Below, one piece after another: positions 1 to 10,396 of a stretch of DNA of 64,000 nt. Origin of the DNA: Lichina pygmaea (taxonomy: Eukaryota; Ascomycota; Lichinomycetes; Lichinales; Lichinaceae); assembly GCA_963422465.1 (NCBI GenBank), contig OY730170.1, positions 2,170,001 through 2,234,000 on the forward strand, given 5' to 3'. Both the position numbers and the translations under genes were made by a program. Below the pieces are notes generated by a model. It saw nothing but the letters and a program-made list of their open reading frames with translations, did no database searches and was not told the origin of the DNA. Every line of letters starts with the position of its first letter. The stretch's first letter is position 1.

Positions 1-300
1 GCTGATAATCAACACACAGTCGAAGTTTGCTGTCTTTCTTTGGCACAAACAATATTGGGTATCCAGCCGGTGATGTTGAAAGTCTTATGAACTCTTTCGC
101 TAGATTCTTGTCCAGGTAGTCTCTCAGGGCCTCAAGCTCTTTCGCTGACAGAGTGTAGATAGGGCTGTGTGTGGGTTTTTTTCTGTCTTCCAGTGGAATC
201 TCATAGTCCCACTGTTGATGTTCCAGTAGCGTTGTGATCATTGTTTCTTCAAACATCTCCTGGTATTCTTTATACTCACTTGGCAACTGCGGTGCCTGAG
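1..300 (-). pseudogene. gypsy-1 reverse transcriptase, N-terminal fragment
   Basis: Read on the minus strand, this stretch encodes the beginning of a Ty3/gypsy reverse transcriptase. The diagnostic run is a PAGYPILF-type motif followed by a lysine/aspartate pair and LCVDYQ at positions ~70 to 1, the entry to RT motif 1. The same motif is present in gypsy-2 at 22206-22475. It continues off the left edge of the window, so the catalytic YxDD box is not visible. It belongs to the same minus-strand element as the protease-like region (542-994) and gag (6546-7895). Family assignment is confident; activity is unlikely given the stop codons elsewhere in the element. Confidence 0.75.
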
Positions 301-541
301 TCTTGCCCACAGTGTCTTGCGTGGTGCAAAGTTGTTGTGTTCGGGGTTTCATCCAGGCGACACAGGCCTCCCCGCACTGGTGGTGTTTCTTCCACTGTGT
401 CAGTGAGATTTCTTTGATTGTCACTCCTGGTTCTGACTTGACCAGTGTCTTATCCGGAAAGACTAGTTGCCTTCTTTTCCAGTCAATCCTTGGGTTTTGT
501 TTTTCCAACCACGGAAGTCCCAATATAACTTCGTGTAGTAT

Positions 542-994
542 TCAGACCAAGTCAAATTCCTCTGTTCTGATTGTCATGCCATGGACACTCAGTCTCAGGC
601 TCTTGGTCTCCTTTGTCACTTGTCCTTCATCTTTGGAGAGTGGTGTTCTGTTCACTACTGTCAATTGGTAAGGGTCTTTCTTGCCTTGGACTGGAACCTT
701 GTTTCTTCTGGCAAAGCTTTCTGACATGAAGTTGCCAGTTGCACCAGAGTTGATTATAGCCTTAGCCAACCACCCATTGACTCTGATCTTGATGTGAAAG
801 TGCAGGCTGCAGGCTGTCATGTCAAGGCTCAGCTTGACTTCTTCCTCCCGGGGTGTTGTCTTGCCTGCTCTTCCGACCCCAGTTTTGAAGAGTGCTGCTA
901 GTTTTTTAAGCTGCCTAGGCTCTGGGCCTGACGCTCTACCGTGTGTTGTTTGCATTGTGTGGTGAGGCATCGTTCCCACAGGTCTTGGTTGCAA
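542..994 (-). pseudogene. gypsy-1 retropepsin-like region, catalytic Asp replaced
   Basis: This minus-strand open stretch encodes about 150 residues between gag and RT of gypsy-1. It carries a retropepsin-type core reading AIINSGATGNF, where the family has D-S/T-G. The catalytic aspartate codon is therefore AAC instead of GAC, in a TCG context (TCGAC to TCAAC). That is what a C-to-T change on the opposite strand at a CpG gives. The protease should be dead. The stretch ends in a stop before the RT. The position between the CCHC gag and RT is the normal gypsy gag-PR-RT order. Confidence 0.7.
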
Positions 995-1084
995 TCATCT
1001 TGTTCAGGGTTGACCCTTTGGATGTGCATATTCCATCATGCTTCCACCTCGGACTCTGGGAACCACATCTTCCTTCTTTTCTCT

Positions 1085-1098
1085 AGAAGGTGTTCCTT
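1085..1098. repeat. target-site duplication, left copy, of chimeric LINE
   Basis: AGAAGGTGTTCCTT occurs here and again at 6532-6545. The two copies are identical and flank the chimeric element exactly; the gypsy-1 sequence is continuous when one copy and the insert are removed. This supports insertion of 1099-6531 as one unit by target-primed reverse transcription. Confidence 0.9.
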
Positions 1099-1099
1099 C

Positions 1100-1975
1100 G
1101 ACAGACGACTACCGTGTACGCTACAGCCTGAAGCCAGCCCCACAGCTGGTGGATGTGAAGTCTAGGCGTCTGATAGAGCACCTCTGGAGTAGTCAAGAGG
1201 AGTTCTCGTCATGTCACCCTCCTAGCAGAGTCTCCAGCTAACGTGTGAGGATCTGCTAGGGGGGGAGTGGCCTTGGCACTGCGGTGTTGTTAATCGAACA
1301 CAGACCACCTGTTAAAGAAGGAGAGTGGTCGTACGAGGAGACGTCGCTGCTCCAGTGCCTAAGGGCTGTGTGATAGCCAAAGTGCTGGCTTGATGGTTTT
1401 GCCTAAGGCCTTGCCACGAAGTCTCTTCGTACAATCCACAATCTGGGGCCAGGGGACTAGGTTATCCAGTGGGCCAACAGGTGCAACCAGGGCCCCACAG
1501 GCGACAGTGGACCAAGGAGAACTTCTCCCTACTTGGTTAGTGGGCTGGAAAGGCAGCCCTGCAGGTGCTGGCACGGCCTGCAGGGTCTGTAAGGCCTACG
1601 AGGCATGGTCGGCCTTTGTACAAGAGATCTGCGAAGGTAACGTGAAACAGTTAATAACTGCGAGGTGTGGCATATAATGGCAGTGACGGAGGTAGGGTCT
1701 GGGCCTACTACGAGACTGTCTATATGGCCCGAGAGGACGGATGCGCATGCCGGTTCGTACGGAGTGCAGGCTTAGACTGCAAACAACAAGCTCAGGGAGC
1801 AAACTACAGTTGGAGCGTGGGCTCTGGGCTGGTGACCCAGCGCTCCGAAGCAGGATCCCAGGGGTGAGCATGTACAGCGGAGTGCAAGAGACCTCGGGAC
1901 TGTGGGAAAGTGTGGTAGAGACCCTGTGGGGGGGTGCCAACTCTACACTATGTTCTGGCATAGTACGACTGTGGC
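1100..1975 (+). repeat. Donor segment (non-LINE 5' part of chimera), copy A
   Basis: GC-richer than the LINE and without any domain I recognise. It is ~90% similar by eye to the inverted copy at 27988-28863, and both copies end at the same sequence, TGGCATAGTACGACTGTGGC. The first ~140 bp keep an open frame ending at 1241 (residues SLKPAPQLVDVKSRRL in the middle) that is also open in the second copy. The following ~730 bp contain several short open frames but no convincing protein. It could be the 3' end of an mRNA (C-terminus plus 3' UTR), or part of another repeat. No tRNA or rRNA signature is evident. Confidence 0.75.
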
Positions 1976-3035
1976 TACTGGCCTCACCAACAGAATCTTC
2001 CAGGAGCTGGAGAATATCAACAAGCGGCTGGACAAACAAGAAACCAAGCCATCATATGCCCAGACTGTCCAAAAATCTATTCCAGCACAAATCCCTCTAC
2101 CTGCAAGAATTCTCAAAGAAGTTCTTGTACATCCTGGTATCCAGCCACCTGACATGGCTAATAGAACTCACATCCAGCTTTTCCAGACTCTTCAAGACAG
2201 ACTACCCAGCCCCTACAACAAGCAGGTCAGAGCAGTAAGGAAACTTCCTTCAGGGGATATCCTTATTAACACAGAAAGCCAAGAGACTAAAGTCTTCCTA
2301 GAGAAAAACCCTGCCTGGGTATCAGCTATCTTCACAAAGGAAGCAACCATCCAGCCCAAGAGATTCCCAGTTCTGATCCATGGAGTCAGAACAGAAGATA
2401 TCCAACCTGAAGACCTGGAGAAAACCTGCCAGATAATCCAGAACAGCAACCTATCTCTGAGCAAACAAATCACCATCCTGAGAGCCTACTGGTCTAAGAA
2501 GGCTATAGCTCAAAAGAAGCCAGTTACCTCTCTCCACCTGGATCTGGCTACCCCTGAACAAGCCAATCTTTTGATTGAGAGTGGGCTAGTGCTGGGGCAC
2601 AGGATGCATGAAGCAGAACCTTTCCTGGCAGACACAGTCATTGCACAATGTTTCAAGTGCTTTGGCTATAGGCACCAAGCACGCTTCTGCAAGAACAAAG
2701 CTGTGTGTAGTGTCTGTGGAGGCCAGCATGAAAGGAGAGCCTGCCAAGTTCCTGAACAGCTTCTCAAGCCAAAATGCTGCAACTGCAGAGGAGCTCACCC
2801 AGCCTGGGCCAGTGTCTGTCCAGTACACCAGGAAGCAGCCAAGAAGGCAAGAGAAGCATGGAACACACGCCCAGGAAAATATGAGATCCCAACAGCTACC
2901 TCTGTTCCAGCTCTACAACCCCCCCCAGTTATGTCTTTCCCTCTCTCTCAGTCTCTACCAGGAGGGAAAAAATGTAAAACAGCTGAGCCAAGCAGAAGCT
3001 CAGAGCAACTCAGAGGTGCACTCCCAGAAGTGTAA
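1950..3035 (+). CDS. LINE-A ORF1 (gag-like, three CCHC knuckles), chimeric start
   Basis: Encodes ~361 residues. The first ATG in frame (1950) lies in the last 26 bp of the donor segment, so the start MFWHSTTVA comes from the donor and LINE-A gag begins near residue 10. A coiled, charged N-terminus (LENINKRLDKQ) precedes an RRM-like central part also present in LINE-B ORF1. Three zinc knuckles follow: CFKCFGYRHQARFC, CSVCGGQHERRAC and CCNCRGAHPAWASVC. It should bind the element RNA as a ribonucleoprotein. A TAA at 3033-3035 stops it early; past it the same frame runs to a TGA at 3117-3119 overlapping the ORF2 ATG. LINE-B ORF1 is 467 residues, so this copy lacks roughly 80 N-terminal residues. 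Confidence 0.75.
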   Translation: MFWHSTTVATGLTNRIFQELENINKRLDKQETKPSYAQTVQKSIPAQIPLPARILKEVLVHPGIQPPDMANRTHIQLFQTLQDRLPSPYNKQVRAVRKLPSGDILINTESQETKVFLEKNPAWVSAIFTKEATIQPKRFPVLIHGVRTEDIQPEDLEKTCQIIQNSNLSLSKQITILRAYWSKKAIAQKKPVTSLHLDLATPEQANLLIESGLVLGHRMHEAEPFLADTVIAQCFKCFGYRHQARFCKNKAVCSVCGGQHERRACQVPEQLLKPKCCNCRGAHPAWASVCPVHQEAAKKAREAWNTRPGKYEIPTATSVPALQPPPVMSFPLSQSLPGGKKCKTAEPSRSSEQLRGALPEV

Positions 3036-3115
3036 ATTCTTTCTTCAAGATCAGCCAACTCTGGAGGAAAGCTACCAGCTAACTCCTTCAAGATCTTTGA
3101 TGCTGAGATGTCTGC

Positions 3116-6100
3116 ATGAAAGACACAAAGCTGACACTTCTCCAGTATAATATGCAAAAAAGCCAATCAGTCCAAGAGCTACTGCTAGCAACCTCAGCTC
3201 TCCAAGAGGTGGACATTATTGCACTTCAAGAGCCCTGGAAAAACCCTCACCTAGAAACAAGCACTTCAACTGTTTTCTCTTCCTTTCTTCCTCTCTACTG
3301 TTCAGAGATTGGCAGAACACTTTTTCTTATTAATAAAAATCTGAAACTCTCTTCTCTTCATCCTACTTTCTGGAATAAAGACTTTGTTTCTCTTGAAATC
3401 TACTTGGAAAACTCTCCTACTTCTCTTTGGGTACATAATCTCTACTTCACCCCATCAAGTCAAGAAAATTACACAGAGGCATCAGAAGCTCTTCTCTGTT
3501 TACTCCAAAATGCTTTACAAGAACAAGGACAACATATTCTTCTCACAGACTCAAATCTTCACCACCCAGACTGGTCAAAGAAAAGAAGACTGTACTCTGA
3601 GACTGCAAACAAGTTTCAAGACCTAATGAAAGATTTAAATCTGGATTTAGCTATTGCACCTTTCACCCCAACCAGAGCAAGATCTCTTTCTGAAAAACCA
3701 TGTTCTGCTATTGATCTGTCTTTTATTTCTTCTTCTCTTTCTAACTCTCTGATCTTCTCTAAAGTGGCTCTTCAGTTCTTTCATGGGTCTGACCACAGAC
3801 CTGTACTAACCTGCCTGGACCTGGATCCTCCAAGGAAAATCTGGAAACAAGAAAGAAACTGGAGAACACTGGACTCAAACCTTGCAAGAGTAGAGTGTGA
3901 GAAGCTACACCTGCCCTTCCACTTCCAAGACAAATATGAAGTGGATGAGTACTTGGAGTATCTTGACAACTTTCTCCAAGAAATAGCAAGCAAATCCACA
4001 CAGCTCCAGAAGCAATCTGGCCACTCAGTTCCCTGGTGGAATCAAGAGATCCAAAACAAGATTAAAGAGAAAAGAAGAGTAAGAAGAAAAGTGCAAAAAA
4101 AGCAAGCAAGTCAAGAGGAACTTGAGCAAGCAACTAAGCTCAAGAAAAAGGCAGTCAGAGATGGAAAACAGAACACTTTCAGACACCAAATCCATGAGCT
4201 GGCCAGCTCTTCAAAGTTCTGGAAGCTTGCAAAGTGGGGAAAGTCCAAAGCCAACAAGACTTCTGATCTTCCTCTGGTTCCTGACCTGGAAACACAAGAA
4301 GGAATAGCCAAAACCTTTGAGGAAAAGACTAAAGCCTTCTCACAACAGTTCTTTCCAAAAGCTCTAGTTCCAGAACCAGGCTCAGAAAGCTCCCAGACTA
4401 TCTCTGAGATACAGCTCTCCCAGGAGGTAACATGTGAAGAAGTGGAGCAAATTGTGGCCAAGAAGAAACCTTTCACAGCAGGAGGGAGAGATAAGCTGCC
4501 AAATGGATTTCTGAGAGCTCTGGGGTCTAGGTTCTGCCAAGCTCTAGCTATTCTGACTTCAACATGCTGGAAACTGGAGTACTTCCCTGAAAGATTTAAG
4601 AGTACAAAAACAGTCTGCTTGAGGAAACCTGGCGAGGGAACCTACAATCAAGCTAAAGCCTGGTGCCCTATAGCTCTGCTAAACACAACAGGCAAGCTGA
4701 TGGAAGCTATTGCTGCAGCCAGACTAAGCAAGATAGCAGAAGAAGCTGGACTATTGCCAGATATCCAGATGAGCTTTAGGAAAGGAAGATCCACAGAAGC
4801 AGCACTTTTCCTTCTAACCTCCCAAGTGGAAAAAGTCTGGAAGGAAGGCATGGTTGCATCCCTACTCTCACTGGATATCTCAGGAGCCTATGACAGAGTT
4901 CTCCCCAAGATACTACAGCAAATTCTGAAAAGAAAAGGAATACCTGCCTGGCTAGCTTCCTGGATCTACTCCTTCTGTGATAAGTGCTCTACCACTCTTG
5001 TCTTTGATGATTCTGAGTCTTGTTCAATTTCTATTCATTGTGGAGTTTCTCAAGGTTCTCCATTATCCCCTATTCTTTTTCTATTCTACATTTCTGAATT
5101 GCATGAGACTGTGCATACTCCCTCTTCTGGTGTATCTGCCCTGGGGTTTGCAGATGATACAAATCTGCTTGCTTTTGGTCACTCCTTGAAAAGTAATCTT
5201 CTGAAGTTAAAGAACACACACCACAAATGTGTATCCTGGGCTGCAAGACGTGGAATGGTCTTCTCACCTGAGAAATATAAAATACTTCATTGTTCCAGAA
5301 GAAGATCAGACAATCTTCAGCTCAAGCTCAGACTGGGGGATGTGATTCTCAAATCAAAAGAAGAAGTGCAAGTACTTGGAGTGTACCTAGATGCAAAGCT
5401 CCACTGGCACAAACACCAGAGGATTATTCTTCAAAAAGCACAGAAAGCACTCTCTTCTCTTTCTAGAACTTCCTATTCTACTTGGGGCTTTCCAGTTCAC
5501 ACATCACGTCTGGTGTACACTGCTATACTGAGATCTCTACTGAGCTATGCAGTGGGGATCTGGTTTAACCCTCTAAGAAAATCCTCCAATATCTCTTCTC
5601 TTGTTTCATTTCAAAACAGATGCCTAAGACTTATTGGGGGTGTCTTCAAAGCCACTCCTTCTATCAGAGAGTGAGCTTTTTCTTCTACCTCTAAACCTAT
5701 ACTTTAAATTTCACACTGCCTGTTTTCTTTCTTCTATTCAAAACTCCCCTCTCAAATACTTTCTTGACAGTATCTTTTCCACTATTTCCAGCTATGCCTC
5801 TCTCTTGAAGAAACCTTTAAAGGAATCCTCAACTATCTCTCCTAAGTGGAAATTCACTTGGTTAAGTCAAATAACTACTAACCAGGCTAGTTCAAAGAAA
5901 GAACTACAAAAGCTCTTTACTAAAGAGTGGGAAGACCATTGGGAAGAGAAGAAAAGAAGAAGCTATCCAGGCTGGCAGACTTTCTGTCAAAAGCCACACA
6001 AAAACAATCTGAAGCTCTACAAAGAGTTACAGAAAGCTGAGGCAAGTCTGCTACTGCAAATCAGGACTGGAAGAATTGGTCTGGCAAGTTTTCTTTTCAG

Positions 6101-6353
6101 AGCTGGAGTTCCTGACTTCCCTACCCCACTATGTGTGTGTGGCCAAGCAGAAGAAACTGCAAAACATATCACCTCTTCATGCTCTCTTTATTCAAGACAA
6201 AGACAACAAGTCTCTTTTAATCCCCAAGACTTCACCACTATTATTTCAAACCCAGAGCTACTACAGAAGTTCTTGTACTGGTTTATGTCTTTGAAAAGAC
6301 TAAACCAGTTTAATCTAGCTTTCAAACTCCACTATTCCCAATCCAATACCTAG
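3116..6353 (+). pseudogene. LINE-A ORF2: APE endonuclease + reverse transcriptase, frameshifted
   Basis: The first frame runs from the ATG at 3116 to 5674, and the rest continues in another frame to 6353 (~1,080 residues in all). The endonuclease comes first: NMQKSQS, LQEPWKNPH, LLTDSNLHHPDWS and GSDHRPV are the APE/EEP catalytic boxes. The RT core follows: LSLDISGAYD (motif A), GVSQGSPLSP (B), GFADDTNLL (C, catalytic DD intact) and LGVYLDAKLHW (E). The C-terminus has a CVCG...H...C motif. A short deletion near 5660, where the LINE-A copy at 20.1 kb has extra bases, breaks the frame after FKATPSI. I see no RNase H domain. This copy cannot make full-length ORF2 without frameshifting. Confidence 0.85.
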
Positions 6354-6531
6354 ATTCTCTTCTCTTACCAGAAACTTCAAGATTCCTTTTGTTATATTCC
6401 CTAGTCACACCCTGCCTTCAGTTTTTATCCCTTCAAAGGTTTTCTGAAGGAGTTCACTATTAGCTAGAAGATCTGCATGGCTGTAAAGCTACTACCAGTG
6501 TAAGAATCAAACAAAATAAAATAAAATAAAA

Positions 6532-6545
6532 AGAAGGTGTTCCTT
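6532..6545. repeat. target-site duplication, right copy, of chimeric LINE
   Basis: Identical to 1085-1098 (AGAAGGTGTTCCTT). It directly follows the A-rich tail of the LINE, after which gypsy-1 sequence resumes. Confidence 0.9.
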
Positions 6546-7895
6546 GCAGTGGTCGTCTTCGCACACCTTCCAATATGGTTGTCCGCAGGCTGCTGTTGTA
6601 GCCTGGTGTAGGTCCACTTGTGTGGTGATGTCTCTGACCTGTGTGATGCTGAGAGTATCATCAACCCATCGTGACACTTGCGTCTCCCCTATTTCTGATA
6701 GGGTTGCATCCTGTCATCAAAGGACAGGTTTATCAGGGACTGGTGGTGGCTGGGCTTCCTTGTCGTCAACCCGTTCCTCCATGTAGCCAGTTGCGTCAAA
6801 CTCGGAGATCAGGTCGTCCTCCCAGTGGATTCTGTTGACCTTCCTTCAGACCTCGTCAAGGTGATTCAAGGTTTCTTGAAGTATGATCTCAAGTTTTTCG
6901 GTGTGTTGTCGGAGGTTGTCCTCCTCTCTGAGGAGTGCTGCCTCAGGGTGATTGTGGGGCAGTGTGCCTTGGGGGGCTCTCTGGGGCTCCTCCACCTTCC
7001 TGCCTTTCCAGGCACTTGTGGTATTCAACTGCTTCCCTTTGCTCTTCTTGTTCTTCTTCTTGCTTCTGCAGTTCACCACAAGGTGGCCCACTTTCTGACA
7101 GTTGTAACACTTCTGTTTCTCCTTCTTTCGTGGTTCCATCACATCAATTTCCATGGGTACCAAGCTGTAGTTATCTTTGGCAGGTGTTGGTTTTTTCTTC
7201 ACCCATGGTTTTGTCTGCTTGCCTCACTTCTCAAGCTCTCTCTTGAACTGTTGGTCATCGATGCGAGCCGCAGTCTTGATTATTTTGTAGAGCTTGGTTG
7301 GTCAGTCTCCTCGCGTGATGTTGTCCTTGACTTGTTCCTTGAGACCTTGGTAGAATAGTGCTGTTAGTGCACTGTCCCCCCACTGGGTCCTCACTGCTAG
7401 TTGTTGGAACTTCGCCGTGAACTCTGATGCTGATCCTGTTTGCTGCAGTGCTTGGAGCTTTTGTTCCATGTCTCTTTCCTTGTCAAGGATCTCAAACATC
7501 TTTCTCATAGCTGTCTTAAAGGTTTTCAAGCTTCCCATGACCTGTCAGGTATTGTCTTCTTGCTTCTTGGCGTCTGCCTGATTGTCTAGGTAATCTCTTA
7601 AGTAGACGTTGAACCAAGCGAAGGCTGGTCCTTCGAGGTAGGAGGCTGCGAATAGCACTTTCTCCTGGTCTGTCAGGAACTGGGCTGTGTTGAACCCATA
7701 GTAAAGCTCCAGTTGTGAGAAGAACAACTCCAGTCCTCCCCTGGATCTATCGTACCTCTTCGGGGCACCTACCTTCAAGGGCTTCGGGGGTAGGTTAACA
7801 ACAGGTGCTGCCTGGACAGCCTGGGCCTGAGCCGCCTGAGCAGCTTGGGCTTGAGCTGTCTGGGAAGGGGTAGGGCTTTGTGGATCCACCATCAT
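6546..7895 (-). pseudogene. gypsy-1 gag (capsid and CCHC nucleocapsid), multiple TGA stops
   Basis: Minus-strand gag starting with an ATG at about 7895. An alanine/glutamine-rich N-terminus is followed by a retrotransposon capsid (LELFFSQLELYYGF, ASYLEGPAFAWF, SEFTAKFQQLAVRTQWGD). Next comes one zinc knuckle, CYNCQKVGHLVVNC, at ~7085-7125. The frame is broken by TGA codons near 7541, 7302 and 7225. All sit where the family would be expected to have arginine, so they look like CGA-to-TGA changes. It is interrupted downstream by the chimeric LINE. The product would form the virus-like particle in an active element; this copy is dead. Confidence 0.8.
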
Positions 7896-7930
7896 ATCAA
7901 GTCAGTGTCCTGTATGTTAGAGGCTGAAAC

Positions 7931-8389
7931 TGTTAAAGGCTGGGCCAGGTTCGCACAGAAGCCAGTACAGTCTGTTGCTTCACAGGGTGGATTCTAGACA
8001 GGGACTTGGTAGATGAATAGACAGGTGGGGTAACTCTCCTGTGCTATTGTCTCAGTACGATGTGTGCATGTGTGTTCAGCCTGGAGAGCTAATCCCTCTG
8101 GGCCTTTTGGGGGGTCTTTATACAGATGCCCCGAGGGGGGGGGTCTCCTCGAGGGGTATCATCCTTTTGCGTGGACAAGCTCCTCGCTTAGGGACTGCTT
8201 GTCCACCGGACAAGCTCCTCGCTTAGGGACTGCTCGTCCACCGGACAAGCTCCTCACTTAGCTCCTGCTCGTCCACCAGACGAGCTCCTCGCTTAGCTCT
8301 TGCTCGTCCACCGGATCGGTCGGATGTTGTTCTGTATGACTAACACTTCTCCCTCGCTTACCTGGGCTGTTCCGGCCTAGACCTTAACA
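7931..8389 (-). repeat. gypsy-1 5' LTR
   Basis: A 459 bp LTR with TGTTAA...TTAACA ends, read on the minus strand. It matches the 392 bp solo LTR at 35501-35892. On the element strand it has a TATA box (CTGTATAAAGA, ~8110-8120) and, before it, four ~36 bp tandem units where the solo LTR has two. Gag begins 35 bp past its inner end; I found no clear tRNA primer-binding TGG just inside the LTR. Its outer edge (8390) abuts LINE-B1, so gypsy-1 inserted into a LINE-B copy whose 5' part must lie left of the window. Confidence 0.85.
8170..8325 (-). repeat. Tandem ~36 bp units in gypsy-1 LTR U3
   Basis: Four imperfect units built on the core GACAAGCTCCTCGCTTAG with a CTCGTCCACCG linker. They lie upstream of the LTR TATA box and may be enhancer-like. 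The copy number differs from the solo LTR (two units). Confidence 0.75.
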
Positions 8390-10396
8390 GCTTGCTGGAG
8401 ACTGGAATACTTTCCAGACAGGTACAAGTCAGCCAAGACAATCTGCCTAAGGAAACCTGGCAAGGGATCCTACTGTCAAGCAAAAGCATGGCACCCTATA
8501 GCTCTCCTGAATACAATTGGGAAGCTAATAGAAGCTATTGCAGCTGCAAGACTAAGTGAACTAGCTGAGAAAGAAAATCTCTTGCCAGAAATCCAGATAG
8601 GATTCAGAAAAGGAAGATCAACAGAATCAGCACTTTTTCTTCTGACCTCCCAGGTAGAAAAGATCTGGAAAGAAGGAATGGTTGCTAGTCTTCTCTCTCT
8701 AGACATCTCTGGAGCCTATGACAGAGTCTTGCCAGAAGTTCTCAGAAAGATCCTGATTAAGAGAAAGATTCCTAAGTGGTTTGTATCCTGGATCTTTTCC
8801 TTCACTACTTCACATACTACCTCTCTGGTGTTTGATGACTCAGAATCCCCCCAGTTCCCTATATACTGTGGAGTCCCTCAAGGATCACCTTTCTCTCCTA
8901 TTCTATTTCTTTTCTATATCTCAGAACTGCACAATACTGTACACACCCCTGAGAAAGGAGTTTCAGCACTTGGTTTTGCAGATGACACTAATCTTCTTGT
9001 ATTCTCCTCTTCCTTGAAAAGAACCTTCTCAAGTTGAAGTCTACATATTCCAAATGTCAGAACTGAGCAAGAAAACATGGTATGAAGTTTGCACCTGAAA
9101 AGTATGAACTTCTCCATTTTTCTAGAAGAAGAAGAGACAATCTTCAGCTCAGTCTAAGACTTGGAGAAGTGGTACTTCAACCAAAAGAAAAAGTGCACAT
9201 CTTGGGACTTTAGTTTGACTGAAAACTTGTCTGGAAAAAACACCAAAAAATCATGTCACAGAAAGCTTCCAAGTATTTCTCAGCTTTATCCAGAAGAACT
9301 TACTCTACTTGGGGACTACCAGTCCTAACAGCATGTCATGTCTACACTGCTATGCTAAGATCTCTTCTTAGTTATGCAGTAGGAGTCTGGTTCAATCCCC
9401 AAAAGAAACTCTCTAATATTATTTCATTATCTACTTTCCAAAATAAATGTTTAAGAACTATAGGAGGTGTCTTTAAAGCCACTCCTATTTTCCTACTTGA
9501 ATCAGAACTATTTCTACCCCCTCTAGACTTATACTTCAAGCTGAGAACAGCATGTTTTCTTTTATCTTTCTATTCAAACACACTACCCAACTCTTCTTCT
9601 ACACTTCTCCACAAACTACACAGTCAAATTTCTCTCTACGTTTCTTCTCTCAGAACTACACCAAAGTCTCTGACAACTATTTCCCTAAACTGGAGAACAG
9701 TCTGGCTGGAACAACTAGCTACTAACCAAGACTTCTCAAAGAAAAGTCTACAGGAGGTTTTCCACAAAGAATAGGAAGCCAGATGGCAGGTAAGCAGAGG
9801 AAATTGTTCTGCTATTTGGGACATGTTCACCAGAAGGCCACAGAAGAAAAACTTCAATATCTTCAAAGATTTGAGAAAAGCTGAGTCTAGTCTATTTCTT
9901 CAAATTCTGTCAGCAAGAATAGGACTGGCCAGTTTTCTTTTCAGAGCAAATGTTCCAGACTTTAACTTCTCTCTATGCACCTGTGGTTTTGGAGAAGAAA
10001 CAGCCCAACACATCACTTTTTTCTGTAGTAAATTTTCAAACCAAAGACAACAAGTCCAATTCCCTCTACAAGATTTCCCATCTATCTTATTCTCCTCCAA
10101 GCTACTTCCTAAACTTCTTTTCTGGTTTATGTCTTTGAAACAACTTGACCAGTTCAACCTAGCCCACCAACTCTCTTTCTAAGCTCTACCAAGTCAACTG
10201 TTTGTTTTAACAAATAGCTACATGTATAAATTTCCTGAGCTACTGCATATTCCACAAGATTTTCCCTAGTCTTTCCCAAGCTCCAGTTTTTATTCCTCCA
10301 AAGATTTTCTGGAGAAACAAACATGTACCTAGAAGTTCTGCATGGCTCTACAGCTAAATCAGTGTAAAAATAAAATAAAATAAAATAAAATAAAAA
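8390..10396 (+). mobile_element. LINE-B1, 5' part cut off by gypsy-1; dead ORF2
   Basis: LINE-B from the middle of ORF2 to the 3' tail. It encodes the RT region (FRKGRSTESALFLL, LSLDISGAYD, GFADDTNLLVF) and the C-terminal CTCGFGEETAQH motif in three pieces (8582-9037, 9253-9774, 9823-10182) separated by frameshifts and stops. The 3' UTR ends in (AAAAT)n at ~10370-10396. It is 97-98% similar by eye to LINE-B3 over the same part. The 5' edge is the gypsy-1 LTR, so the missing half is outside the window. Confidence 0.85.

Larger units (their letters stand above)
1..1084 (-). mobile_element. gypsy-1 LTR retrotransposon, pol-side half
   Basis: This is the left half of a Ty3/gypsy element oriented on the minus strand. 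Its right half (gag and 5' LTR) resumes at 6546, after a 5.4 kb insertion that duplicated 14 bp of gypsy-1 (1085-1098 and 6532-6545). The 3' end of the element (RNase H, integrase, 3' LTR) lies beyond base 1. Confidence 0.8.
1099..6531 (+). mobile_element. Chimeric LINE: donor segment fused to 5'-truncated LINE-A
   Basis: A 5.4 kb insertion inside gypsy-1 with a perfect 14 bp target duplication. Its first ~876 bp (1100-1975) is not LINE sequence and recurs, inverted, at 27988-28863. The rest is LINE-A, starting inside the gag ORF and running through ORF2 and a 3' UTR to an (AAAAT)n tail at 6511-6531. Because the duplication encloses both parts, they integrated together as one cDNA. The layout resembles the MINE chimeric elements of Magnaporthe, where an unrelated 5' sequence is joined to a truncated LINE by template switching. 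That parallel is inference. Confidence 0.85.

Noticed and set aside
1902-1949. Upstream extension of LINE-A ORF1
   Set aside because: The frame's first codon is GTG; the first ATG is at 1950, so the longer form is not supported.
1100-1975. tRNA, rRNA or snRNA origin for the donor segment
   Set aside because: I found no A/B boxes, CCA end or conserved rRNA stretch. Without a database search this cannot be fully excluded.
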